DNA of 64,000 nt from Cryobacterium breve (GCF_004402375.1 NZ_SOGJ01000022.1:62001-126000); one strand, 5' to 3'; shown: positions 1 to 8,881, counted from the stretch's first letter. Made by a program: numbers and translations. The notes: a model not told the origin generated them from the sequence alone.

Positions 1-255
1 GATGACCTGGCCGAACGGCGTCCAGTACGTCGCCGTGTCGACGAGGGTCAGCCCGGTCACGCAGACGGCCGAGGTGGCGGTGAAGGCCGCGATCAGGAAC
101 GGGGTGCCACCGGGCCCGGGCGTGGCAATCGGGATCATCAGCAACACCGTGCCGACCAGTACGGCACCCGCGAATCCGGCGACAACGACCTGCGCAGGGT
201 GCGGCCGACTGCGCGGTACTCGCGGACCGCTTCTTCGGAGACTCAGGGATGGCAC
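1..255 (-). CDS. ktrB: KtrB/TrkH-family potassium uptake membrane subunit, 5' end only (partial)
   Basis: The gene runs off the left edge, so only the first 85 codons are visible, reading leftward from a GTG at 255. After a basic N-terminus (about 22 residues) comes a hydrophobic helix and then the stretch FTATSAVCVTGLT (residues 58-70), the first pore-loop/selectivity-filter region of the TrkH/TrkG/KtrB superfamily, in which TxxxxxTG surrounds the filter glycine. These proteins form the K+-translocating membrane subunit and work with a cytosolic KtrA/TrkA NAD-binding partner, which would lie outside the window. The start is chosen because a TATAGT hexamer ends exactly 6 nt upstream, so the mRNA probably begins at or next to the GTG. 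The family call is firm. Ktr versus Trk cannot be decided from this fragment. Confidence 0.85.
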   Translation of the reverse strand, partial: MPSLSLRRSGPRVPRSRPHPAQVVVAGFAGAVLVGTVLLMIPIATPGPGGTPFLIAAFTATSAVCVTGLTLVDTATYWTPFGQVI

Positions 256-261
256 CCGATC

Positions 262-290
262 ACTATACGGTTCACGGATGCCGACGGTCC
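262..290 (-). promoter_or_regulatory. Predicted leaderless promoter of ktrB
   Basis: On the minus strand a TATAGT hexamer (262-267) is followed by GATCGG and then the GTG start at 255. Transcription is expected to start at or beside the start codon. A weak -35-like GGACCG lies at 285-290, 17 nt away. There is no Shine-Dalgarno sequence. Confidence 0.55.
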
Positions 291-416
291 CGGGTGTGCG
301 GGTATTCGGCCTGCCAATTTCGGTCCCGACCAATCCGGTTCCGGCACGGCACCGGACCACAAGTGCGGCCCGGGTAAATCCGAGGCCGGAACATAACTAG
401 TGGATAGGAACTCAAC

Positions 417-1016
417 ATGAACACCATCACGAAGCGTCTCAGTGCATTCGGCGTCACCGGCGTCGCAGCGACCGCACTCCTCATCGGCGGCCTGGCCGCC
501 CCCGCCCAGGCATCAGAGCCTGACCGTTCCACCGACACGAGCTCCTCCGTCGAGGCCCTCGACACCGCCGACCTCGACGCTCTCGGCTCTCTCGCCCGCG
601 GCGGAGTGCTGTTCGACGCCCTGACCGGCAACACCGGCGGCAACCTCCTGGTCAGCCCCACCGTGAACGGCCCGCTCGTGGACCGTTCCCTGACCGGTGA
701 CCTCGGCGACGTCGCCTCGGGCAACGAGGTGTCGGGCAACGACGTCGGTAACGGTACCGAAATCGGGAACGGCGCCGCAATCGGCAGCGGCAACGACGTG
801 CCCGTCGTCTCGGGCAACGACACCGACGTGACCGCGCCGGTCACAGCACCCATCGACGTTCCCGTCGACGCGCCCATCGACGCTCCCGTTGACGCTCCCG
901 TCGGATCCGGGAACGACGCGGCACTCGACGGCATCAGCGACATCGACACCAGCGTGACCGACACGGTCGACGGTGCTCTCGATGGGCTCAACCTCGGCGC
1001 CGTTCTGGGCCGCTAA
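417..1016 (+). CDS. Secreted low-complexity protein with GND/APxDVPVDAP repeats, unknown function
   Basis: The 199-residue protein starts with a classic Sec signal peptide: basic NTITKR, a hydrophobic core to about residue 28, and a likely cleavage after AQA (residues 30-32). The mature part has no cysteine. Residues about 101-140 are rich in repeated GN(D/E/G) steps such as VSGNEVSGNDVGNG, followed by a PIDVPVDAPIDAPVDAP segment (about residues 142-161). This composition suggests an extended, secreted, possibly surface-associated chain. AGGAAC lies just upstream of the ATG. A strong hairpin follows the stop, so it appears monocistronic. I do not recognise a family. The GN-rich, VPV-rich composition is loosely reminiscent of chaplins, but the chaplin domain and its cysteines are absent. 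Confidence 0.75.
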   Translation: MNTITKRLSAFGVTGVAATALLIGGLAAPAQASEPDRSTDTSSSVEALDTADLDALGSLARGGVLFDALTGNTGGNLLVSPTVNGPLVDRSLTGDLGDVASGNEVSGNDVGNGTEIGNGAAIGSGNDVPVVSGNDTDVTAPVTAPIDVPVDAPIDAPVDAPVGSGNDAALDGISDIDTSVTDTVDGALDGLNLGAVLGR

Positions 1017-1030
1017 CCACCTCGCACCAT

Positions 1031-1070
1031 CGGATGGAGGACGGCTTCCCCGGAAGCCGTCCTCCATCCG
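1031..1070 (+). terminator. Strong hairpin terminator
   Basis: A perfect 19-bp inverted repeat (1031-1049 with 1052-1070) surrounds a 2-nt centre, just after the stop codon of the secreted protein at 1016. There is no clear U-tract, as is common for terminators in high-GC actinobacteria. Confidence 0.75.
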
Positions 1071-1195
1071 TCGTGGGCCCCGACCGACACGGAATACCCC
1101 CCTACCGGTGGCTGCCGCGCACGGGCCGAAACCGCGATAATCTGTGTACACCGGCGAGGGGGAAACCAAGGGTGAGATTCAACGGGGGTGTGCGC

Positions 1196-1729
1196 ATGCA
1201 TGCGCACGCTTTGCGACCCCAGGGTCGATTGCTCCTTCAGTCGGGGTTGTCCGTCCTGGCCCTCGTCGCGCCCATCTCCGCCGTTCTGTTCTGGCTGACC
1301 ATCCCCACCGGAACCTGGCAGCCCGTCGCCATCGCCCAGGGCGTGCTGGTGGCCATCTGCGCACTCGCCTACCTCGCCTTCACGCGCACGATCATCCGGG
1401 TCGACGCCGACGGCATCTCGGAGCGTGGCTTCCTGGGCCGCGTCGCGAGCTTCTCCACCGCCGAGGTCGGCAGCGTGGTGCTGCTCGATCTCTACCAGAG
1501 CGGGGCGCTCGACACCCAGCCGCAGCTGTTCGTGACCGGCACCGACGGACGGCTGCTGGTGCGCATGCGCGGCCAGTACTATTCGCGCGGGGCCATGGAC
1601 ACCGTGATCGATCAGCTCGCCGTTCCCGTGGTGCGGGTGCCCGAGCCGATGACCCTGCAGGACCTCAACCGGGCACGCCCCGAGCTGCTCTACTGGTTCG
1701 AGCGACGCCTCACCGGGCGAACGGGCTAG
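1196..1729 (+). CDS. Membrane protein with two N-terminal helices and a PH-like cytoplasmic domain
   Basis: With the ATG at 1196 the protein has 177 residues. Two hydrophobic helices (about residues 10-34 and 40-63) are followed by a soluble beta-rich domain beginning TIIRVDADGISERGFLGR. This is the layout of small bacterial PH-domain (YdbT/YcxB-like) membrane proteins, where a strand-turn pattern such as VDADGISERG follows two helices. In-frame GTGs at 1190 and 1172 are alternative starts. A GATAAT hexamer at 1136-1141 is a plausible -10 for either. The preceding terminator separates it from the secreted-protein gene. It converges on the HerA-like gene with only 25 bp between stops. Function unknown. 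Confidence 0.65.
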   Translation: MHAHALRPQGRLLLQSGLSVLALVAPISAVLFWLTIPTGTWQPVAIAQGVLVAICALAYLAFTRTIIRVDADGISERGFLGRVASFSTAEVGSVVLLDLYQSGALDTQPQLFVTGTDGRLLVRMRGQYYSRGAMDTVIDQLAVPVVRVPEPMTLQDLNRARPELLYWFERRLTGRTG

Positions 1730-1754
1730 CCCGTGACATCCGTTTCGCCTGCCG

Positions 1755-3422
1755 TCAGCGGCGGCGGCGGGTGCCGAAGATGCCGCCCACCACGCCGGTC
1801 AGGATCGATTTTGTGACGGATGACCCGAGCACCTGCTCGAGCACACTCTTCTGTGGGCGCGACGGTGTTCGGCGGCGCGTTCCGGGCTGCGTCTGCCGCA
1901 TCAGCCGGTCGTACTCGGCCTGAGCCTTGTTCTCGGCTTTCGCCTCGCGAACCGTGCGCGCGTCTTGCTCCTTCTCTGCCACAGCGGCCGCCTCGGCTTG
2001 GTCCAGAGCGTCTTGCGCGGCCTGCGCAGCCCGGTTCGCCTCTTCCAGCCGGGTCGCCAGAATCTCGCGCGCGGAGTCCCGATCGATTGCGGCGCCATAG
2101 CGGATGAGCAGCGGCGAGGCTGCCACCATGGTGTCGATCTGTTCCGGCGGCGTCGGCGACATCGTTCCCTGCGGGGCCCGCAATCGGGTCCAGGCGACCG
2201 GGCTGGGTGCCCCCTTCTCGTTCATCACGGTGACGATCGCCTCGCCGGTGCCCAGCGTGGTGAGCACCTCTTCCAAGTCATAGCCGGAGTGCGGGAAAGT
2301 CGAGACGGTTGCTCGCAGGGCTTTGGCGTCGTCCGGCGTGAACGCCCGCAACTGGTGCTGCACCCGCGATCCCAGTTGCGCCAACACGTCCCCGGGCACG
2401 TCTTTCGGCGTCTGGGTGATGAAGAAGATGCCGACCCCCTTCGACCGGATCAGGCGCACCGTCTGGGTGATCGAGTCGAGGAAGTCCCGGGACGCATCTT
2501 TGAACAGGAGGTGGGCTTCGTCGAAGAAGAAGACCAGTTTTGGCTTGTCCTGGTCGCCGACCTCAGGCAGGTCGTTGAACAGATCCGCCAACAACCACAT
2601 CAGGAACGTGGAGAACACGGCCGGTTTGTCGGCCACACCGGGCACCTCGAGCAGGCTGACCACACCGCGACCGTCGGTGGTGGTGCGCAGGAACTCGAGG
2701 GTGTCAATCTCCGGCTCGCCGAAGAACACGTCAGCACCCTGGTTGGCGAAAACGGTGAGTTCGCGCAGGATCACCCCGACGGTCGCCTTCGAGAGCCCGC
2801 CGAGTTCGGTGAGTTCACCCGCAGCCGCGTCGCTGACCAGAAAAGTGAGCACGGCGCGCAGGTCGGTCAGGTCGAGCAGTGGAAGTCCGGCCTGGTCGGC
2901 GTAGTGGAAGACGAGGCCGAGGCTGGACTCCTGCGTGTCGTTGAGGCCGAGAACCTTGCTCAGCAACAACGGACCGAATCCGGCTACGGTGGCGCGCAGG
3001 GGGATGCCCCGACCGACACCGCCGAGGGAGAAGAATTCGGTCGGCGATGCCGTGGGCACCCAGTCCTGCCCGATTGCCAGCGTTCGCGCCAGAAGTTTGT
3101 CGTTCGGGATGCCCACGCCGGCAATGCCCGACAGATCACCCTTGATGTCGGCGGCGAACACCGGCACGCCGTGCGCGGAGAACTGTTCGGCGAGCAACTG
3201 CAGGGTTCTGGTCTTGCCCGTGCCGGTTGCCCCGGCAATCAGACCGTGGCGGTTGGTCATCGCCAGCGGTATCCGAATGGGCACGTCCGGTCGGGCCTCG
3301 CCGTTGACGAGGGCACCCAGCTCGAGCGCGGGTGCGTCGAAGGCGTAGCCGGCACGGATGGCCTCGACCCGGTCCGGGGTGAGCGGGAGGTTGCCGGCCG
3401 GGGGCTGGTTGCTCGTTGTCAT
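1755..3422 (-). CDS. HerA-like helicase/ATPase of the DUF853 (YjgR) family
   Basis: The 555-residue protein has a Walker A motif GATGTGKT at residues 64-71 and a hydrophobic Walker B run ending FFFDEAHLLF near residue 300, followed by an FITQTPKDVP sensor-like segment. This order and length match the DUF853/YjgR branch of the HerA-FtsK superfamily, ring-shaped ATPases of unclear substrate. Before the C-terminus, residues about 455-530 form an alanine/glutamate-rich predicted coiled coil, and the tail is very basic (RRRTPSRPQK and a final GTRRRR). The ATG at 3422 is preceded by TAGTAT and 7 nt, suggesting a leaderless mRNA. It stands alone between a convergent gene and the FAD enzyme. The family is sure; the role is not. 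Confidence 0.9.
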   Translation of the reverse strand: MTTSNQPPAGNLPLTPDRVEAIRAGYAFDAPALELGALVNGEARPDVPIRIPLAMTNRHGLIAGATGTGKTRTLQLLAEQFSAHGVPVFAADIKGDLSGIAGVGIPNDKLLARTLAIGQDWVPTASPTEFFSLGGVGRGIPLRATVAGFGPLLLSKVLGLNDTQESSLGLVFHYADQAGLPLLDLTDLRAVLTFLVSDAAAGELTELGGLSKATVGVILRELTVFANQGADVFFGEPEIDTLEFLRTTTDGRGVVSLLEVPGVADKPAVFSTFLMWLLADLFNDLPEVGDQDKPKLVFFFDEAHLLFKDASRDFLDSITQTVRLIRSKGVGIFFITQTPKDVPGDVLAQLGSRVQHQLRAFTPDDAKALRATVSTFPHSGYDLEEVLTTLGTGEAIVTVMNEKGAPSPVAWTRLRAPQGTMSPTPPEQIDTMVAASPLLIRYGAAIDRDSAREILATRLEEANRAAQAAQDALDQAEAAAVAEKEQDARTVREAKAENKAQAEYDRLMRQTQPGTRRRTPSRPQKSVLEQVLGSSVTKSILTGVVGGIFGTRRRR

Positions 3423-3429
3423 GGCAGGA

Positions 3430-3435
3430 ATACTA
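3430..3435 (-). promoter_or_regulatory. Predicted leaderless -10 element of the HerA-like gene
   Basis: Minus-strand TAGTAT, 7 nt before the ATG at 3422. No Shine-Dalgarno is present between them. Confidence 0.45.
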
Positions 3436-3485
3436 GTCCCGGCCGCCGCGCAGCAGCCATCGGCACGACCCTCGACTCGCGTCGG

Positions 3486-4859
3486 CTAGTGGCCGCGGCC
3501 CGAAACCGCGTCGGCGACGGACGCCAGCGGCGGCGTCGTCTGCCGCCGCGAGAGTTCGGCGCGGTCGGCCAGCGAATAGGCGCGGTAGAGCGCGTGCACC
3601 GCGAGCCAGCGCAGCGGTTCTGGCTCCCAGTTGCGCACCCGGTGGTTCACCCACGGCAGCCGGGTGAGCCCGGTCTCCCTGTCCAGGATCAGGTCGGTCA
3701 GCGTGCGCCCGGCCAGGTTCGTCGTGGCCACCCCGGTGCCCACATAGCCGCCGGCCCACGCGAGCCCGGTCGCCGGGTCGAGGCCCACGGTCGCCGCCCA
3801 GTCCCGCGGCACGCCCAGCACCCCGGACCAGGCGTGATCGATCGCCACGCCCGCCGTCGCCGGGAAGAACCGGGTCAGGATGCCCCGCAGCGCCGCCACC
3901 GTGCCAGCCGGGGTCTGCCCGTCAGAATCCGTCTGCGACCCGAACCGGTACGGCACGCCCCGGCCGCCGATCGCGATGCGGTCGTCGGCCGTGCGCTGCG
4001 CGTACATATACGCGTGCGCCATGTCGCCGAGTGTCTCCCGCCCCTCCCAGCCGATGCTCGCCCAGACGTCCGAGCCGAGCGGTGCGGTCGCGATCAGTGT
4101 CGAGTTCATCGGCAGCCAGGCCCGGTGCAGGCCCTTCAATCCCGCCGTGAACCCCTCCGTGGCGCGCACCACGAACTCCGCCTCCACAACACCCCGGGCG
4201 GTGATCGCCCGGTGCGGCGCGATCTCGCTGACCTGGGTGTCCTCGAAGATCTCCACCCCCAGGCCCTCCACCACCCGGGCGAGCCCGGCCGCGAGTTTCG
4301 CGGGGTTGATGCGCGCGCAGTGCGGGTGCCACATCGCCCCGGTGGCGCCGGCCACGTCGATGCGGGCGCGCGCCGCCGCCGGGGAGAGGAGTTCGACATC
4401 CGTCATCGCCCAGCCCTGTTCCGACCGGGCGGATGCCTCGAGGCGCTGCTGCTGCGGCCGGTCGTAGGCCACCGTGAACTCACCGCCCTTGACGATGTCG
4501 GCGTCGATGCCCTCGGCCGCGGCCACCCGGATCACCTCGTCGACGGTCTCGTTCATGCCGGTCTGGAACCGGGCCGCCGCATCCCGGCCGTGTGAGGCCA
4601 CGTACTGCTCGCGCCCGCCGGTGACCGAGTTGGTCAGCCAGCCGCCGTTCCGGCCCGATGCGCCGTAGCCGGCGAAGCGCTGTTCCAGGATCACGATGCG
4701 CAGCGCCGGGGCCGCCTTCTTCAGGTAATAGGCCGTCCACAGCCCGGTGTAACCAGCACCCACGATGCACACATCGGCCGTCGTCGGCCCGGGCAGCGGG
4801 TCGCGGCTGGCCGGCCGGCCGATCTGGTTCCACCAGAAGGAGACATCACCATTGATCAT
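3486..4859 (-). CDS. FAD-dependent oxidoreductase of the DAO / PuuB-like family
   Basis: The 457-residue protein carries the dinucleotide-binding fingerprint VCIVGAGYTGLWTAYYL near residues 29-46, an ExR at the end of the second strand (ILEQRFAGYGASGRNGG) and a C-terminal FAD-contacting GYVGTGVATTNLAG. GYGASGRNGG is typical of the DadA/PuuB/glycine oxidase (DAO, Pfam DAO) family, which oxidises amines or N-methyl amino acids with FAD and O2. The N-terminal SFWWNQIG and the overall length fit gamma-glutamylputrescine oxidase-like members, but no other polyamine genes are beside it, so the substrate is open. It is transcribed alone; the hairpin at 4977-5028 ends the preceding DUF805 transcript. 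Confidence 0.85.
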   Translation of the reverse strand: MINGDVSFWWNQIGRPASRDPLPGPTTADVCIVGAGYTGLWTAYYLKKAAPALRIVILEQRFAGYGASGRNGGWLTNSVTGGREQYVASHGRDAAARFQTGMNETVDEVIRVAAAEGIDADIVKGGEFTVAYDRPQQQRLEASARSEQGWAMTDVELLSPAAARARIDVAGATGAMWHPHCARINPAKLAAGLARVVEGLGVEIFEDTQVSEIAPHRAITARGVVEAEFVVRATEGFTAGLKGLHRAWLPMNSTLIATAPLGSDVWASIGWEGRETLGDMAHAYMYAQRTADDRIAIGGRGVPYRFGSQTDSDGQTPAGTVAALRGILTRFFPATAGVAIDHAWSGVLGVPRDWAATVGLDPATGLAWAGGYVGTGVATTNLAGRTLTDLILDRETGLTRLPWVNHRVRNWEPEPLRWLAVHALYRAYSLADRAELSRRQTTPPLASVADAVSGRGH

Positions 4860-4976
4860 TCCCGCACCGCTTTCATTCCGACGGATGTTTCGCGTTCAGT
4901 CCCTGCATCATCTCGCATCCGGCTCGGGTCGGGCGGGTACCGCGCAGCGGCGTCCAGCCCGCGTCGCTCCGAGGGG

Positions 4977-5036
4977 CCCGTTCCGGTCGAGAGTGCCCGC
5001 TGCGCCGGTCGCTCTCGACCGGAACGGGCACTCTCG
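4977..5036 (-). terminator. Terminator region with two overlapping, mutually exclusive hairpins
   Basis: A 17-bp perfect stem pairs 4977-4993 with 5012-5028. A second perfect 12-bp stem pairs 4988-4999 with 5025-5036, and the two share bases. It lies directly after the stop of the DUF805 gene (5044), so it probably ends that leftward transcript. Confidence 0.65.
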
Positions 5037-5043
5037 CGGCCGG

Positions 5044-5478
5044 CTAGCCCAGGCGCTGAGCGTTCGACCAGGTCGGCTCGGCGGTCAGCGACGAGGCGCC
5101 CCTGTCGAACCGGGCACCGAGCGGGTTGCTCGGCAGCACGGCAAACACGAGGATGGCGATGCCGCCCACGGACGGAATCAGACCGAGGAACGCGAACCAG
5201 CCGGCGAAGTTCACGTCGTGCAGGCGCCGCACGAGCAGCGCGATGTTCGGAACGATGGTGGCCAGGTACACGAGCATGATGAGGAACCCGACCGGCACGA
5301 GGAGCGGCCCGGCGGCGTCATAGTCGGTGGGCGGCATGTTGAAGGCCAGCACCAGCAGCATCGGCAGGTAGAACACGGCCATCCAGAGGGCCACCCACCA
5401 GTACTCGCTGCGGGTTGCGCGCCCGGTGAAGTCCGCATACTTGCGAAAGTAGGTGGAGAGTGCGGCGACGGGTGTCAT
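5044..5478 (-). CDS. DUF805-family small membrane protein
   Basis: With the ATG at 5478 the protein has 144 residues. The N-terminal YFRKYADFTGRATRSEYWW is the hallmark of DUF805 proteins, followed by membrane helices and the conserved LVRRLHDVNFAGW segment near residue 95. The family is widespread in bacteria and has no assigned function. I chose this start rather than an upstream one because an AAAGAGG ribosome site lies 8 nt before it and the DUF805 motif begins right after it. Confidence 0.88.
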   Translation of the reverse strand: MTPVAALSTYFRKYADFTGRATRSEYWWVALWMAVFYLPMLLVLAFNMPPTDYDAAGPLLVPVGFLIMLVYLATIVPNIALLVRRLHDVNFAGWFAFLGLIPSVGGIAILVFAVLPSNPLGARFDRGASSLTAEPTWSNAQRLG

Positions 5479-6068
5479 GGTGGAGCCTCTTTCATCGGCA
5501 GAACAGAGCCGGCGCAGGCCGACAGAGGCCAAAAACCCCCGCGATCAGGCTAGTGGCCCGGTCCGGTCCCGCGTGCGGCGCGGATGGCGCGCGTGGCGCG
5601 GATGGCCCGGGCGGTGCGCGGGTGGTGCGCCCTTTCGCAGATGGCACGCCACGCGCGCAACGGCGCAGCACCTGCGTGACGCCGAAATGCCCGTTCCGGT
5701 GCCGGTGAACGAGCGAACGGGAGTGTCGAACACCGTCAGGCAGTCGTCGGGCAGACGCGACCGGCAATCCTCATCCAGTGCCGCAAGGACGGTCGAAACG
5801 GACTCGCGGTCGCCAGCGGAGTCGAACGGCCCCGCGGCCCCGGTGTGACCCCTCGCTCAGAACCGATCGCAATGGCGGCACTGAAGCCATCCGTTACGGG
5901 GCCCAGGCGGCACGGGATCTGCACGGCCCCGCACAGAACGCCGGTGATCTCGCGCAGCCCCGGGCTGAACGTCGGTGTCGCCAAGTGCTGACCGAATTAG
6001 GCCAGCACTTCCCCGCACAGCGCATCAAAGGCACTGTTTGGCGTCAGTGTCGTCTGAGCGGATGCCCG
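5479..6068. other. 590-bp region without a recognisable gene
   Basis: Open frames exist on both strands but none has a familiar motif, a good ribosome site or actinobacterial codon pattern. Around 5575-5640 the sequence is a degenerate run of GCGCGGATGGC-like units. The part nearest the immunity gene (about 5850-6060) may be eroded coding DNA, since toxin/immunity loci often carry decayed cassettes here, but I can name no domain. Confidence 0.5.
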
Positions 6069-6575
6069 CTATGCGGACGCCACCGTGCGAAACACAGGCT
6101 CACCGTTGACTGATCTCAGTGAATCCACCAGCACCGAGATCGAGAATCCAACACTCTGGGCAAAGAGGCGCATGTGCAAGTGGCCCACCAGTGAGTTTCG
6201 AAACAGGCGACTATGACGCTCGCGATCCTCCTCCCAGCTCAATTCGGCCCAACCATCCTCGGTCTTTTCAAGGACCATGCTCGCCTCGGTTGTGGGGATT
6301 CCCGCGGGCACGTCAAGTCGTTCACGGGAGTTGCTGCTTCTCCCGGATTCTCCCAAAATGATCAGCAGTTCCCGAACCGCGTCAATCTCATGCGTGAAAG
6401 CCGCAACTTCGAACGGCCCCGCACCGCGCTCCCAATTCAGAACGTGAAAGAACCCCTCTGTCTGCTTGATCGCGTAACGCATTTCCAGGTCGACAAGGGC
6501 CGTCAGTTCGCCCTCCCGCACGGGCGAGAAGGAAAAACCCGACCATGTGGCGAATTCCAATGGAATGGTCTTCAT
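6069..6575 (-). CDS. Probable immunity protein for the upstream TNT-type toxin
   Basis: The 168-residue acidic cytosolic protein has no signal peptide or membrane helix. Its start overlaps the stop of the toxin gene by 4 bp, so the two are translationally coupled, which is the standard arrangement for a polymorphic toxin and its antidote. Segments such as FATWSGF, YAIKQTEGFFHVLNWER and VLEKTEDGWAELSWEED read like a compact alpha/beta immunity protein. I cannot assign an Imm family by eye. The codon use is less GC-biased than its neighbours, typical of recently exchanged toxin/immunity modules. The role is inferred mainly from position. Confidence 0.65.
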   Translation of the reverse strand: MKTIPLEFATWSGFSFSPVREGELTALVDLEMRYAIKQTEGFFHVLNWERGAGPFEVAAFTHEIDAVRELLIILGESGRSSNSRERLDVPAGIPTTEASMVLEKTEDGWAELSWEEDRERHSRLFRNSLVGHLHMRLFAQSVGFSISVLVDSLRSVNGEPVFRTVASA

Positions 6576-8881
6576 TTCAGGATTCCCAATCTCATCGCGT
6601 CGGTCACGCTCATCGCCTTCAGTTCGCCAACCTCAAAGAAACGAAGCTGGAGTCCTCCACCGGGTCGGCCGAAAGCCGGTGCAATCTCGGAAATTTCAAT
6701 GCGTATTCCACTACCGATCTCACCAACGACATCGTATTGATGAATCTCAGAACGAAGGTGTCCGGGGGTCAGACTGCGTTCTTCAAACGGAGTTCCGCGG
6801 ACAGTGAGGTAGTCGCCCCCAGGTTTTCCGATGCGATCCAGCTGGGTGGTGCCAGGGTAGTCCCGGACCAGGGCCTCCACGGATGAGTAACGCACGATTG
6901 AACCGGGAGCAGCGCCCGCATTCCCAGGCCAGTCGGTTCCACCGTCTGCAGTGACATACCGCTCCTCGTACTGCTCTCTGGTGTAGGGCAACCCATCATC
7001 GCCGACACCGTACGGCGCCTCTGGTCGTGCCATCAAATCCCCCATCTCGAGGCTCAGTTCGTCCGGTGCACTGAACTCATCGGCCAGATGGCCGTGGGCT
7101 GTTTTCGGCTGCCCATATTCCGGATCGATCGGGCCGACGTCACTCTCGCGCTCCCAGCCAACCCCGTTTTGGGTAGTGGAACGAACCGGATCATTGCTCA
7201 GCCCATCGTCGCTGCCCGAGTGACCAGACCCGGAATCAGCGGCATCTCCCGCACCCTGCGCAGTGGCATCCGCATGAGTCACCGATGAGTCCCCGGCATC
7301 CGGCCGGGTGAACGTCAGGTCGGTGCTGCCGGCACCGAGGCTGCCGGCACCGACCAGGGCCGGCTCCCGCACGGGCACCGCGAGCGACGGGTCAGCCAGC
7401 TGATCCGCCTGCATCGACAGTTCCACATCGCGCACCGCCGGCACGGAATCCGCCATCTCGCGCACCTCAGGTGTCCACGAGTCCACGTCGCGCAGTTCCG
7501 GGGCCAGCCGGGAGGCGTCACCGTCGAATGTGCCCCAGTCGACCCCGGCGGCCCCGCCATCCGGCACCGCGAAATTCTCCGGCAGTACCTTCGACAGCCC
7601 GTCGAGATCGACCGCATCGAGGCCCTTGAGCCCCTTCAACGCATCCATCAGGGGGATGCCGGTGAACTTGATCGCGGCCATACCACCCTTGGCCACCCAC
7701 GACGAGGCATCGACGAATTCGGCGACCTTGGCGGCCCTCCCCAGCAGGGTGCCCGCCTTCGCGCCCGTCACCGCGGCACCGGCCGGAATGAAGATGGTGC
7801 CCACGTTGAAGATCGACTCGCCCAGTGCCTTGCCGGGGTTCTCCGCCCAGGTGTCCCACGAGACGACGCCCTTGAGCGTGTTCACCACGGTTTCCTGGCC
7901 GCCCCGGGCGAAGTCGCCGACCGGGCCCGGCAGGAGCGCCAGCGGAGCCGGAACGACCAAGCCGACCGTGAGCATCCCGACGTTGCTCCACACAGCTCCG
8001 TACGTGTTGCCGTCGAAGAACCCGCCGGTGGCCGGGTTGAATCCGAGAATCATCGAGCCGAGGCCGGTCACCGTGCCCCAGATGCCACCGACGACGATGC
8101 CCTCCCACAACACATCACGGAACACGAAACCGACGGTGGCCTCGCCGCACCCTTCGGTGCGTTTGACGGATGCGCCCCACGGCATCTCCGTGCCCACGGG
8201 GATCTCGGCCAGACCGTAGCCGTTCTTGTCGTTCTCGCCCGTGGCCGCGTGCAGCGGAGCAGCGCCGGAGAGCGCGCGGATCGTGTTGGCGCAGGTTCGC
8301 TCCGCCTCCCACAACAGAACCTGCTGCGCATTGACCTGGCTGATCAGAGAATTATTGCGGTCGATCGCCGTCTGGTCTTCGTCCCAGTCGCGGTGCTCCG
8401 ACCGAAACTTCGGCGCGTTGGGAGCCGCCACGGCGGTGGAACCGTAGGTGCCGTACCCGCCGGTCTGGGAGGTGGCCGTCGCCCCATACGTCGTCAGGCC
8501 GGGCTGCGGCACCGCGACCCGAACGGTGACGCCGTGCGCCACCGTGCTGCCCACGAACGTTTCGGCCTGCAGCTTGAGGGCGGCCAGCTTGGCCACGATC
8601 GGCCGAACCTCCTCCGCGAACCGCTTCAGGGCCCCGGCAACCACATCCAGGTTGTCGCCGACCTCGGTCGTCGAGGAGCCCACCGGCGTCATCACGGCGA
8701 ACAGCTTTTCCGACTCGGGCGCCGTGTACACGCCCGACAGACCCTGCCAGGCCGTGACGACCTGAGCGCCGGAGTCCCGCACCGTCGTGGCCGTGCGGGT
8801 CACCAGGTCGGCCTGGGTCACGATCGTGTCCGGGTGGATGTCCGTGCCGGGAATCTGGGTCGGGTCGATCGCGGCCGTCAT
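6572..8881 (-). CDS. Type VII-secreted polymorphic toxin with C-terminal TNT-like NAD+ glycohydrolase domain
   Basis: The 769-residue protein has a helical WXG/PPE-like N-terminal region (residues 1-125, including VVTAWQGLSGVY), a glycine/alanine-rich middle with hydrophobic helices (about 240-340), a variable linker, and a C-terminal domain from about residue 650. That domain has the TNT signature: LDRIGKPGGDYL (681-692), GTPFEERSL (696-704) and FGRPGGGLQ (737-745), where the final Gln matches the conserved catalytic Gln of tuberculosis necrotizing toxin. TNT domains hydrolyse NAD+ in target cells. The gene overlaps the DUF6507 gene upstream and the probable immunity gene downstream by 4 bp each. 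It lies in the secreted-protein operon of the type VII locus. Confidence 0.85.
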   Translation of the reverse strand: MTAAIDPTQIPGTDIHPDTIVTQADLVTRTATTVRDSGAQVVTAWQGLSGVYTAPESEKLFAVMTPVGSSTTEVGDNLDVVAGALKRFAEEVRPIVAKLAALKLQAETFVGSTVAHGVTVRVAVPQPGLTTYGATATSQTGGYGTYGSTAVAAPNAPKFRSEHRDWDEDQTAIDRNNSLISQVNAQQVLLWEAERTCANTIRALSGAAPLHAATGENDKNGYGLAEIPVGTEMPWGASVKRTEGCGEATVGFVFRDVLWEGIVVGGIWGTVTGLGSMILGFNPATGGFFDGNTYGAVWSNVGMLTVGLVVPAPLALLPGPVGDFARGGQETVVNTLKGVVSWDTWAENPGKALGESIFNVGTIFIPAGAAVTGAKAGTLLGRAAKVAEFVDASSWVAKGGMAAIKFTGIPLMDALKGLKGLDAVDLDGLSKVLPENFAVPDGGAAGVDWGTFDGDASRLAPELRDVDSWTPEVREMADSVPAVRDVELSMQADQLADPSLAVPVREPALVGAGSLGAGSTDLTFTRPDAGDSSVTHADATAQGAGDAADSGSGHSGSDDGLSNDPVRSTTQNGVGWERESDVGPIDPEYGQPKTAHGHLADEFSAPDELSLEMGDLMARPEAPYGVGDDGLPYTREQYEERYVTADGGTDWPGNAGAAPGSIVRYSSVEALVRDYPGTTQLDRIGKPGGDYLTVRGTPFEERSLTPGHLRSEIHQYDVVGEIGSGIRIEISEIAPAFGRPGGGLQLRFFEVGELKAMSVTDAMRLGILK

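Noticed and set aside
1965-4595. 876-codon open frame on the plus strand
   Set aside because: It is antisense to the HerA-like and FAD oxidoreductase genes, which have clear motifs; the translated product is arginine-rich and featureless, typical of shadow frames in high-GC DNA.
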